Positions 1-7,313 of a DNA stretch of 64,000 bases are shown here, piece after piece; positions within the stretch are counted from its first letter, which is position 1, and every line of letters starts with the position of its first letter. The notes under the pieces are model-generated. The model worked only from the letters and a program-made list of their open reading frames with translations. It was not told the DNA's origin and made no database searches. Made by a program: the position numbers and the translations under genes. Origin of the DNA: Pseudomonas sp. R76 (GTDB taxonomy: Bacteria; Pseudomonadota; Gammaproteobacteria; Pseudomonadales; Pseudomonadaceae); assembly GCF_009834565.1 (NCBI RefSeq), contig NZ_CP019428.1:4154001-4218000 (forward strand). The letters run 5' to 3'.

Positions 1-567
1 AGCCCACACGGTGCCGCCGAACAGCGCGGTGGTAGCAGGCACCTGGGAGGCGGCCATGAAATCGGTGCGGTTGGTGGTCAGGTCGGCGGCAAAATCCGCG
101 TTGTACTTGCTGCGATCAAAGAACAGGTGGCCGTCGCGGCTCTGTTTGATGTCATCGCTTGGTGCCGGCATCGAGCCGATCAACTGGGCCATGTTTTCGC
201 CCACTTCCGGCTGCAGCGCCGAGACGTAGACCATCGACTTGACCTTGTCGCGGTCACCGGCAATCGAGATCACCGCGCCACCGGAACTGTGGCCCACCAG
301 CACCACCGGGCCGACTTGTTGCTCCAGCACTTCGCGCGCCTCGGCCACATCGGCGGCCAGGTTTTCGTGGCCCTGGTGCACCACGGTGACCTTGTAGCCC
401 TTGTGAATCAGGATGTCGTGCACCACACGCCAGCCGGAACCGTCGACAAACGAACCGGGCACGATCACCACGCTTTTACCGGTGCCGGGCTGCGCGGTGT
501 CGGCCGCCTGGGACAACAGTGGAACAGTCATGGCCATCGCAACGGCCAGGGAAGAAAGCATGCGCAT
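1..567 (-). CDS. Secreted alpha/beta hydrolase, 3' end outside window
   Basis: The 189 visible codons give a signal peptide (MRMLSSLAVAMAMTVPLLSQAA) followed by an alpha/beta-hydrolase fold. The opening strand is SVVIVPGSFVDGSGW and the nucleophile elbow is GHSSGG, with the Ser as expected catalytic nucleophile. A later stretch resembles the cap region of small esterase-like hydrolases (VYVSALQPEVGE). The catalytic Asp/Glu and His would lie beyond position 1, so activity cannot be checked. The start at 567 gives the signal peptide directly; an internal Met follows two codons later. It lies 12 bp downstream of the DoxX gene on the same strand and is probably co-transcribed with it. Substrate is unknown. 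The fold call is firm; the periplasmic location is inferred from the leader. Confidence 0.85.
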   Translation of the reverse strand, partial: MRMLSSLAVAMAMTVPLLSQAADTAQPGTGKSVVIVPGSFVDGSGWRVVHDILIHKGYKVTVVHQGHENLAADVAEAREVLEQQVGPVVLVGHSSGGAVISIAGDRDKVKSMVYVSALQPEVGENMAQLIGSMPAPSDDIKQSRDGHLFFDRSKYNADFAADLTTNRTDFMAASQVPATTALFGGTVWA

Positions 568-579
568 CGGGAATCTCCA

Positions 580-993
580 TCAGGGTTGTAAAGGTTTACC
601 GAACAGCAGGCGGTCCAACGACCAGGCCCCACCGCCAGCGGCCAGCAGCGGCAGCAACAGCCCCGCCCAGGTCAGGTGCACCGGCCAGGCGTCGGGGTAC
701 ACAAACACCTCGATCACCAGGGTCATGCCCAGCAGCGCGGCGGCGGCCGGGCGGGTCAGCAGGCCCAGCACCAGCAGCAGCGGGAACAGGTGTTCGGCGT
801 AGGTGGCCAGGTGCGCGGCCCAATCCGGCGGGATCAGCGGCAAGGCGTATTCCGAGCGGAACAGCGCGTAGGTCGACGGTTTAAGCTCAAGAAAACCCGT
901 GACCTTGGTGCGCCCCGACAGGAAGAACACCGCCGCAATCGCGACCCGCGCCACCAGCAACAGCAGGGCCTGGGGCAGCAGGCGCTGGATCAC
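580..993 (-). CDS. DoxX family inner-membrane protein
   Basis: A 137-residue protein with about four hydrophobic segments and the DoxX pattern: an early [19 protein letters not shown] segment, then [23 protein letters not shown] chose GTG at 993 because it overlaps the stop of the upstream bufferin-like gene (GTGA), indicating translational coupling. A longer open frame upstream only shadows that gene. DoxX proteins commonly end bufferin (DUF2282/DUF692/DUF2063) operons, where their role is poorly defined, perhaps redox or membrane-linked. Here the gene directly follows the DUF2282 gene, with no DUF692 or DUF2063 gene between them. The family call is secure; the function is open. Confidence 0.85.
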   Translation of the reverse strand: MIQRLLPQALLLLVARVAIAAVFFLSGRTKVTGFLELKPSTYALFRSEYALPLIPPDWAAHLATYAEHLFPLLLVLGLLTRPAAAALLGMTLVIEVFVYPDAWPVHLTWAGLLLPLLAAGGGAWSLDRLLFGKPLQP

Positions 994-1262
994 GGTTGTT
1001 CCGTCAGGCTGCCGTAGCCTTTGGGGGTTTTGATCTGGGTGCAGGTGCCTTTGTCCACCAGCACCCAGGCATTGCCCTGGTAGTCGGCGGTCGCAGTGCC
1101 GGCGCACGAAGTGCCCTTGCCGGCAGCGCAATCATTGGCGCCGGCGAGGGACACGCCGAAGCATTTTTCCTGGGGTTTGGGCTCATCGGCGTGGGCCACC
1201 GCCGCGAAGGCGCTGAGGGACAGGGCGAGGCTTGCCGCGAGGGCAGCGTAGGGACGCTTCAT
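990..1262 (-). CDS. bufA1: DUF2282 bufferin-like precursor (BufA1 type)
   Basis: A 90-residue protein with a signal peptide ([25 protein letters not shown]) and a short mature part with four cysteines in the DUF2282 pattern: EKCFGV, then NDCAAGKG, then SCAG, then KGTC. In known bufferins these Cys are modified by a DUF692 (MNIO) enzyme with a DUF2063 partner, and the product binds metal such as copper in the periplasm. That chemistry is family knowledge; the sequence shows only the precursor. The start at 1262 has a good AGGAG upstream. The stop overlaps the GTG of the DoxX gene. No DUF692 or DUF2063 gene lies in the visible operon, so the precursor is either modified in trans or unmodified. 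Confidence 0.8.
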   Translation of the reverse strand: MKRPYAALAASLALSLSAFAAVAHADEPKPQEKCFGVSLAGANDCAAGKGTSCAGTATADYQGNAWVLVDKGTCTQIKTPKGYGSLTEQP

Positions 1263-1839
1263 CGGTGTATCTCCTGGCTTGACTGAGTGTGGCCAGGGCG
1301 CAAGTGGCGGTGAGTGACCGCCTGCGCCGGCTGGTGAACAGAGTTAAAGCCAGGCGTGTATCCGCTCTGTGTCGCAAACACGGCAGAACGTCATGCCGGT
1401 GTATCAAGGTGGTGCGGGGATACAGTGCGATACACAGTCAATAAAACGCTGCCAAATTTCTGCCAATTTATTCGGCATCCCGAACGACACAATTAGAAAT
1501 ATTCGCCTTTCCGAACGGCGCCTCTCAGGCGCCGCCAACGACCGCAAAAATCACCATAAATTTCATAAGGTTGTTGTCATCTTTGTTACATGCCAACTGG
1601 CATACATTCTGCTTTATCACTATTTCTAGTAATAAAATGTTTCAGCTTTGAGACAGTCTCATCCACTGAAACATGATCCGTGACACGCCAATAAAAACGA
1701 CAACGCCCCAAAGGAGGGCGACTTTTCCGACTTTTTGATCGACATCAACTTTCCAAGACTGCTGCTGCACATCTGCACCCCAAAAAGGGCGAATGGCCTG
1801 ATCGCCAATAACAAGCCTGACTATAAAAAGGACGAATTG
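1263..1839. other. Intergenic region between bufA1-like gene and regulator
   Basis: This 577-bp non-coding stretch separates two divergent genes and should hold both promoters. It is AT-richer than its surroundings between about 1430 and 1700. A short perfect hairpin lies at 1516-1534 (stem CGGCGCCT/AGGCGCCG, loop CTC) with no T-run after it. No convincing small gene is visible. Confidence 0.6.
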
Positions 1840-4656
1840 ATGAGCTCGAGCAAGAATCACGCAGTGTCCTGTATGGACGCAGACCACCAAGCCCCGACTA
1901 CCGGCGATAACGTGTTGGGCTTTGGCCCCTTCCTGTTACTGGCACGCCAGCACGTGTTGCTGCGTAACGGCGAGCCCGTCACCCTGGGGAGCCGCGCCCT
2001 GTACCTGTTGATCGCCCTGGCCACCCGCGCCGGCGAATTGCTGGAGAAAGCCGAACTGATCTCCTTCGCCTGGCCCAAGGTGGTCGTGGAGGAATGCAAC
2101 CTGCGCGCGCAGATCGTCGCCCTGCGCCGCGCCTTGGGCGACGACGGCAACTTCAGTTACATCGTTACCGTACCGGGCCGTGGCTATCGCTTCGTCGCGC
2201 CGGTGACCGTGCAGGCGGCCGGCGAAGACAGCTTGCCGGTGCCCGCCCCGCGCAGCCAGGAACCCTGCGCCGCGCCGCCGTCCTTTGAGGTGATCGGCCG
2301 CGATGCGGTAATCGAAAGCCTGGCCGAACAAGTGCTGAGCCAACGTTTCTTGACCCTCACCGGCCCCGGCGGCATCGGCAAGACCACGGTGGCCATGGGC
2401 GTGGCGCACAAGTTGGCAAACGAACTCCAACTGGACACTTGCTTCGTCGACCTCGCACCCGCTACCAGCGGGCAATGGGTGACCGGCATGCTCGCCAGCG
2501 CCCTGGGCATCCAGACCGTTAGCGACGATCCGCTGCACAGCATCGCCGCCACCCTCGCCGAGCGACGCCTGCTGCTGGTGCTGGACAACTGCGAACACGT
2601 GTTGCCGGCCACCGCCGACGCCGTCGAAACCCTGCTGCGCAGTGCGCCTCACTGCTACGTGCTGACCACCAGCCGTGAACCGCTGCGCGCCGAGGGCGAA
2701 CGCGTGCACGACCTGGCGCCGCTGCAAGTGCCCGACGATGGGCCGCACCTCAACGCCGCCGAAGCCCTGAACTGGTCCGGCGTACGCCTGTTTGTCGAAC
2801 GCGTGCGCGCCCTCGACCCCGACTTTGTGTTCAACGACGCCGATGTGGCAGCAGCCTGCGCAATCTGCCGCAAACTCGACAGCAACGCGCTGGCCATCGA
2901 AATCGCCGCCGCGCGGGTCCGCACCTTCGGCATCCAGGACCTGGTCGGCCTGCTCGACGGCAGCTTTCGCCTGCAGATGACCGGCCGGCGCACCGCCCTC
3001 GCCCGCCACCGCTCGTTGAGCGCGACCCTGGACTGGACCTATTCGATGCTCAGCGGCGACGAACAGGCGATGTTGCGCCAACTGGCGGTATTCACCGGCT
3101 CGTTCACCCTTGATGCAGTCAAGGCGATGACCACCCGCAGCAGCCTCGACCCACGCAACGCGCTGCCTTTGCTCGAAAGCCTGATGGACAAGTCACTGCT
3201 GATCGCCGGTGAGTCGCAGTTGCTCAAACGCTACCGCCTGCTGGAAACCACCCGCGCCTATGCCCAGGAAAAACTCACTGAGCATGGCGAAACCAACGCC
3301 ACCGCCCAACGCCATGCCCGTTACGCCCTTGGCGTGTTGCAGGAGGCTGGCGAAAACCTGGATGGCCTGTCGCCGGAAACCTGGATCGCGCTGTACGGGC
3401 CCGAAATCAGCACCATTCGCTCGGCCTTGGAATGGGCATATTCGGCCAACGGCGACCTGACCCTGGGCATCGAGCTGACCCTGGGCGGCGTGCCGCTGTG
3501 GTTGCGCCTGTCGCTGGTCAGCGAGTGCCGTACCTGGGTCGAAAAAGGCCTGGCCAGCAACGCCATCGCGCCGCTGCCGGTGCGCCAACGCATGCTCCTG
3601 CAAACCGCCCTGGCCAGTGTGTTGATGCTCACCTACGGCACCGGCGGACCGATGCGCGAAGCCTGGCGCCAAGTGCGCGAAGACGCCCGCGACCTGGGCG
3701 ATGCCGAACACAAAATGCGCGCCTTGTGGGGCCTGTGGACGGACCGCTGCGGCTGCAACCAATACACTGAAGCGCTGGAACTGGCCGAGCGTTATATCGC
3801 CCTCAACAGCAGCGGCAACCAGCAATTGCTGGGTAAACGCATGCGCGCGGTGGCGCTGTTTCATATGGGCGACCTGGCGGGTGCGCGGCAGAATATCGAC
3901 GAGGCCCTTGGCGCGCCGTCGGCACCGCGCTCGCACATCATCGACGTGCATTTCGACCAACGCATCGCCGCCCGTTGCCTGAAGGCCAAGGTGTTGTTGC
4001 TGGAGGGCGATGTCGACGCGGCGCTGCGCTTGATCAGCACCTGCGTCGACGAAGCCATCTCACTCGATCACCCGGCGACGCTCTGGTACACCTTGTGCCT
4101 GGGGGCGATTCCTTTGGCGCTGTTGGCCTCTAACTTGCCGAAAATGCGTTATTACCTGGGCCTGCTGCAAGACAGCACCACGCGTCAGGATTTGCATATC
4201 TGGCGGCAGTTTCGTCTGTGTTTTGAGAGCATCCTGCTGATTCGCCAGGGTTCGCCGGAAGAAGGCGTGCCGCAGCTTGGTGAGGCCCTGCACCATTTGC
4301 AGGGCCAGGGTGACAGCCAGCTCTACAGTTTGTTGCGGTGTGAATATGCTTTGGGTTTGGCGCGCCTGGGTCTGGAGAAACTTGCGCTGGAAGTGCTGGA
4401 GGACACGCTGCATTTGGCGATTGGCCGCCATGAGCGTTGGTTTGTGCCGCAGATGTTGCGGATCAAGGCGCAGCTGATATTGCGCCAGGGGCATTACGGG
4501 TCGGTGGACAAGGCCAAGGTGCTGCTGCGTCAGGCTTGGGTGGATGCGCAATTGGCGGGGGCGCATTTTTGGCGGGCGCAGATTGCGACGGATTTGGCGC
4601 GGCTGCAGGAGCCTAAATTGCGGATTGCTTCGTTGCCTCGGTTTCAGCATCGTTGA
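1840..4656 (+). CDS. Winged-helix regulator with STAND-type ATPase and TPR-like C-terminus
   Basis: A 938-residue regulator. Residues about 25-122 form an OmpR/CadC-type winged helix (GFGPFLLLARQHVLL, then EECNLRAQIVALRRALGDD and GRGYRFVAPV). An NTPase follows with Walker A near 174-182 (TGPGGIGKTT) and Walker B near 245-249 (LLLVLDNCEHV). The C-terminal half is helical and TPR-like. I chose ATG 1840 because AAAGGACG lies just upstream; the open frame extends back to 1735 without a good ribosome site. Such proteins are thought to switch on transcription after ligand-driven oligomerisation. Its DNA-binding domain is very close to that of the short protein at 30555-31001 on the other side of the T3SS. 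I infer a role in T3SS control; direct evidence is lacking. Confidence 0.85.
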   Translation: MSSSKNHAVSCMDADHQAPTTGDNVLGFGPFLLLARQHVLLRNGEPVTLGSRALYLLIALATRAGELLEKAELISFAWPKVVVEECNLRAQIVALRRALGDDGNFSYIVTVPGRGYRFVAPVTVQAAGEDSLPVPAPRSQEPCAAPPSFEVIGRDAVIESLAEQVLSQRFLTLTGPGGIGKTTVAMGVAHKLANELQLDTCFVDLAPATSGQWVTGMLASALGIQTVSDDPLHSIAATLAERRLLLVLDNCEHVLPATADAVETLLRSAPHCYVLTTSREPLRAEGERVHDLAPLQVPDDGPHLNAAEALNWSGVRLFVERVRALDPDFVFNDADVAAACAICRKLDSNALAIEIAAARVRTFGIQDLVGLLDGSFRLQMTGRRTALARHRSLSATLDWTYSMLSGDEQAMLRQLAVFTGSFTLDAVKAMTTRSSLDPRNALPLLESLMDKSLLIAGESQLLKRYRLLETTRAYAQEKLTEHGETNATAQRHARYALGVLQEAGENLDGLSPETWIALYGPEISTIRSALEWAYSANGDLTLGIELTLGGVPLWLRLSLVSECRTWVEKGLASNAIAPLPVRQRMLLQTALASVLMLTYGTGGPMREAWRQVREDARDLGDAEHKMRALWGLWTDRCGCNQYTEALELAERYIALNSSGNQQLLGKRMRAVALFHMGDLAGARQNIDEALGAPSAPRSHIIDVHFDQRIAARCLKAKVLLLEGDVDAALRLISTCVDEAISLDHPATLWYTLCLGAIPLALLASNLPKMRYYLGLLQDSTTRQDLHIWRQFRLCFESILLIRQGSPEEGVPQLGEALHHLQGQGDSQLYSLLRCEYALGLARLGLEKLALEVLEDTLHLAIGRHERWFVPQMLRIKAQLILRQGHYGSVDKAKVLLRQAWVDAQLAGAHFWRAQIATDLARLQEPKLRIASLPRFQHR

Positions 4657-4696
4657 TTGAGTACATATCCGTTATTTGGGTTAGGGCTGATATGGG

Positions 4697-4925
4697 TTCC
4701 GCCCTTACGGCGGGTCACTTTTGGAAAAGAGCCCCAAAAGTAACCAAAAGGGCTCTTGCCCCACCACTCGGCACCTCGCCTAGGCTCGGTGTGCCCTCAC
4801 TCCGGCTTTGGAGCGGGGGCCGCCGCGATGGGCCATCCTTGGCCCAGCGCGGCTAAACCGGCGTCCTGCCGGTTTACCCCCGCTCCAAAGCCTGCGTTCG
4901 GCCAGCGTGGTTTAACGGGGCGCCT
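4697..4925. repeat. Uninterrupted copy of the GC-rich palindromic intergenic repeat
   Basis: This stretch runs from CCCTTACGGCGGGTCACTTT through CACTCGGCACCTCGCCTAGG to the inverted pair CTCCGGCTTTGGAGCGGG / CCCGCTCCAAAGCCTGCG. Reverse-complement relatives flank both IS481 copies (about 5620-5789 with 7078-7150, and 45340-45517 with 46806-46880). It is a dispersed Pseudomonas-type intergenic repeat and the apparent host sequence of both IS copies. No gene is supported here. Confidence 0.6.
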
Positions 4926-5055
4926 AAGATCAAGATCAAAAGCAAGATCAAAAGCAGAGCACGCCGGCCTGGTAGCCGACCTGAGTGGTTAGATCAAAAG
5001 CCAAGCCGAGGCGGCCTGACAGCCGACCTGATCCTGGAAGCTGAACTCAATCAAA

Positions 5056-5142
5056 TGTGGGAGATGGCTTGCCTGCGATGGCATCAACTGGTTCTGCCTG
5101 ATACACCGAGGTGCCTGCATCGCAGGCAAGCCAGCTCCCACA
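5056..5142. repeat. REPIN (inverted REP pair)
   Basis: Inverted GTGGGAGATGGCTTGCCTGC and GCAGGCAAGCCAGCTCCCAC arms about 40 bp apart, in the first unit of the local tandem repeat. Confidence 0.8.
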
Positions 5143-5261
5143 GAAAAGCAGAGCACAGAAGTCTGAACGCCGAACTCGGTCAAATTGTGGGAGATCAAAA
5201 TCAAAAGCAGAGCACGGCGGCCTGACAGCCGACCTGTTCATTGAAACTGTACTCAATCAAA

Positions 5262-5348
5262 TGTGGGAGCTGGCTTGCCTGCGATGGCATCAACTGGTTC
5301 TGCCTGATACACCGAGGTGCCTGCATCGCAGGCAAGCCAGCTCCCACA
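5262..5348. repeat. REPIN (inverted REP pair)
   Basis: Arms GTGGGAGCTGGCTTGCCTGC and its inverse, in the second unit of the local tandem repeat. Confidence 0.8.
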
Positions 5349-5391
5349 GAAAAGCAGAGCGCAAAAGACTGGCGGCCGAACTCGGTCTAAT

Positions 5392-5480
5392 TGTGGGAGC
5401 GGGCTTGCTCGCGAAGGCGGTGAGTCAGTGACAAATGAATTGACTGACAAACCGCATTCGCGAGCAAGCCCGCTCCCACA
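5392..5480. repeat. REPIN of the second type (TTGCTCGCGA arms)
   Basis: Arms GTGGGAGCGGGCTTGCTCGC and its inverse. A matching copy lies at 45137-45225, left of the second IS. Confidence 0.8.
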
Positions 5481-5577
5481 TTTTGGATCTCAGTACATCA
5501 GGTAGTTATGCTTTTGCCCTGCTTTTGCTGTGCTTTTGCTTCTACCACTCAGGTCGGCTACTAGGCCGCCGTGCTGT

Positions 5578-5606
5578 AGATCTTGATCTTGATCTTGATC
5601 TTGATC
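5578..5606. repeat. Short tandem hexamer repeat (CTTGAT)n
   Basis: About four perfect copies of CTTGAT. The equivalent place left of the second IS (about 45315-45336) has only two perfect copies and a third with one change, so the two flanks have diverged here. Confidence 0.7.
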
Positions 5607-5789
5607 TGGGATCGCCCCATCAACCACGCTGGCCGAACGCAGGCTTGAATCCGTGGGTAACCCGGCAGGACGCCGGGTTAGCCGCACTGGGCCATGGATG
5701 GCCCAGTGCGGCGGCCCACGGATTCAAGCCGGAGTGAGGGCACACCGAGCCTAAGCGAGGTGCCGAGTGGTGGGGCGTGTACGGGACAA

Positions 5790-7071
5790 CCACATGGGTT
5801 ACACAAAAGTGCATTCACATAGGTAACACTTTGAGTGAAATATAGCCGTCCTTGTCTGCATTCCTCGCATCCACTTGTCCGAGGATCACTGGGCCGAAAA
5901 TAACAGCCCACACATCGTCGCTCAGCATCTCCATTCCAATAGTCTGGTATTTCAGTAAATGCCCCACATAAATCCGCAGACCTGACCGATAAATCATCCC
6001 GTTTGAGTCAGTCCGGTAACACTCAATATGACTTGCATAACCCATCTCCGGCAGTTTCTCCGGATAGGATCGAGGTGAAGGTGAATAGCATGAAGCCGGT
6101 GTTTTCTGGCTCAGCGCTTCATGCCCTCGCTCGTAATTGTAGTGCCGTATGAAACGATCAAAGTGTTTCTGCTGAGACTCCCAAGCAACCGCAGGTGGAT
6201 TGGGCAAAGTGCTTTTCAGTGTTCGGTGCATACGCTCGTGCCGGCCATTTTGGTCTGGCCGACCGGGCTCGATACGCTCAGGAATGATACCCAGCCGTAG
6301 CCACCAGATCGACAACTGTGACAGCCCTCCGCGCCCTGTGCTGGCAAACGGCACTCCGTTGTCAGTACGGATGCGCTCAGGCAAACCATACTCGCGAAAC
6401 ACCCGTTCGAACGTCTCTTGGGTCTCCTTGAAATTGGTGCTGGGCATGCTCTGACAGGCAAGTAAGAAGCGACTGGCATGATCCATGATTGTTAGCGGAT
6501 AACACCATACGCCCGCGCCTGTCAGGTACTGGCCTTTGTAGTCAGCACTGAAAAGCTGATTAGGCACATCTGCCTTACGTAACGGTTTTGGATAGACAGC
6601 AACTCTTGGCCGCAAGGGGCGCGGCGTGATCAGATCAGCCGCTTTAAGGATGTTATAAATAGTCGTTTTCGAGGGCGGATCCTGGCCCGGAAAACGCTTT
6701 ATCAAATCACTCTGGATTTTTTTCGGACCAGGGATTGTCTCGCCTATAGAACGAAGTTCGATAATTGCCTGCTTTACCGCCAAAGGCACCACATAAGTCT
6801 GGTGGTGCCGACGACGACTACGCTCATCAAGCCCACCGGGGCCTTCTGTTTTGTATCGCTCGACCCACTTATAGCCAGTCTTTCGGCTGATTTCATAGTC
6901 TCGACATAGCTGGCTAAGGCTGTGTTTTCCAGTCAGGTATTCAGCGACAAACATCACTTTGAGGTCCATAGGTTTCAGCTCTTTCCAGGGCATGGTCAGA
7001 TCCTCACGAAATCGACCCTGCCAGTTAAAAACTGTTACCTATGTGCGTGAACTGATTTGTAACCCATGTGG
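5790..7071 (-). mobile_element. IS481-family insertion sequence, copy 1
   Basis: A 1282-bp element containing one transposase gene. Its outer ends are inverted repeats (CCACATGGGTTACA on the left, TGTAACCCATGTGG on the right). A second, related pair lies just inside (CACATAGGTAACA / TGTTACCTATGTG), so each end carries two tandem copies of CACATRGGTWACA. The copy at 45518-46799 has the same length and orientation and almost the same sequence. Both sit in the same host repeat, so no target duplication can be told apart; the exact outer base is uncertain by a few bases. Confidence 0.85.
5815..6993 (-). CDS. IS481-family transposase, copy 1
   Basis: A 392-residue DDE transposase that cuts and joins IS ends. 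The N-terminal helix-turn-helix contains HSLSQLCRDYEISRKTGYKW, followed by the IS481 hallmark LDERSRRRHH. The integrase core has the first Asp in SADYKGQ, the second in IRTDNGVPF and the Glu in GRHERMHRTLK. The frame is intact and probably functional. It differs from the second copy by two residues near the C-terminus (Ser/Ala in RSYPEK and Asn/His in NADKDG). The start at 6993 gives a complete HTH; no strong ribosome site is evident. Confidence 0.93.
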   Translation of the reverse strand: MPWKELKPMDLKVMFVAEYLTGKHSLSQLCRDYEISRKTGYKWVERYKTEGPGGLDERSRRRHHQTYVVPLAVKQAIIELRSIGETIPGPKKIQSDLIKRFPGQDPPSKTTIYNILKAADLITPRPLRPRVAVYPKPLRKADVPNQLFSADYKGQYLTGAGVWCYPLTIMDHASRFLLACQSMPSTNFKETQETFERVFREYGLPERIRTDNGVPFASTGRGGLSQLSIWWLRLGIIPERIEPGRPDQNGRHERMHRTLKSTLPNPPAVAWESQQKHFDRFIRHYNYERGHEALSQKTPASCYSPSPRSYPEKLPEMGYASHIECYRTDSNGMIYRSGLRIYVGHLLKYQTIGMEMLSDDVWAVIFGPVILGQVDARNADKDGYISLKVLPM

Positions 7072-7208
7072 GTGAGTCATACCGGCGAGGACTTTTTGGT
7101 TACTTTTTGGTCCCTCAAAAAGTGACTCGCTGTAAGAGCGAAACCATAAGCCGCCGTTACCGCGGAAATGGATATGTACACCCCACCCCACCCAAAAGCG
7201 CCCCCCCA

Positions 7209-7259
7209 TTTCACACCTGTGAAAGCTTGTGCGATCTCACCCAAAACCCCATTTTCACA
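7209..7259 (+). promoter_or_regulatory. TGTGAAA/TTTCACA repeat cluster upstream of HrpK-like gene
   Basis: The dyad TTTCACACCTGTGAAA lies at 7209-7224 and another TTTCACA at 7253-7259. A possible -10 hexamer (TACTAT) follows at about 7272. The 15-mer CTGTGAAAGCTTGTG (7217-7231) occurs again at 26857-26871 ahead of the T3SS operon. It is a candidate binding site for a common activator. Confidence 0.55.
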
Positions 7260-7313
7260 CCCCACCAACGCCTACTATCAAGCCCCAGCGAGCCCCCTCA
7301 CATGGACTGAAAA

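Larger units (their letters stand above)
5011..5391. repeat. Tandem repeat with about 206-bp period, each unit holding a REPIN
   Basis: The unit beginning GCGGCCTGACAGCCGACCTG occurs at 5011 and again at 5217. Each continues through AACTCAATCAAATGTGGGAG, a REP doublet and AAAAGCAGAGC. A related third stretch leads into the REPIN at 5392. A diverged copy of the distal part lies at about 45026-45130. Confidence 0.7.

Noticed and set aside
1840..4656. LuxR/MalT-type regulator
   Set aside because: The DNA-binding domain is an N-terminal OmpR-type winged helix, not a C-terminal LuxR helix-turn-helix.
5056..5480. CRISPR array
   Set aside because: The repeats are inverted REP pairs and a 206-bp tandem unit, not short direct repeats with unique spacers, and no cas gene is present.
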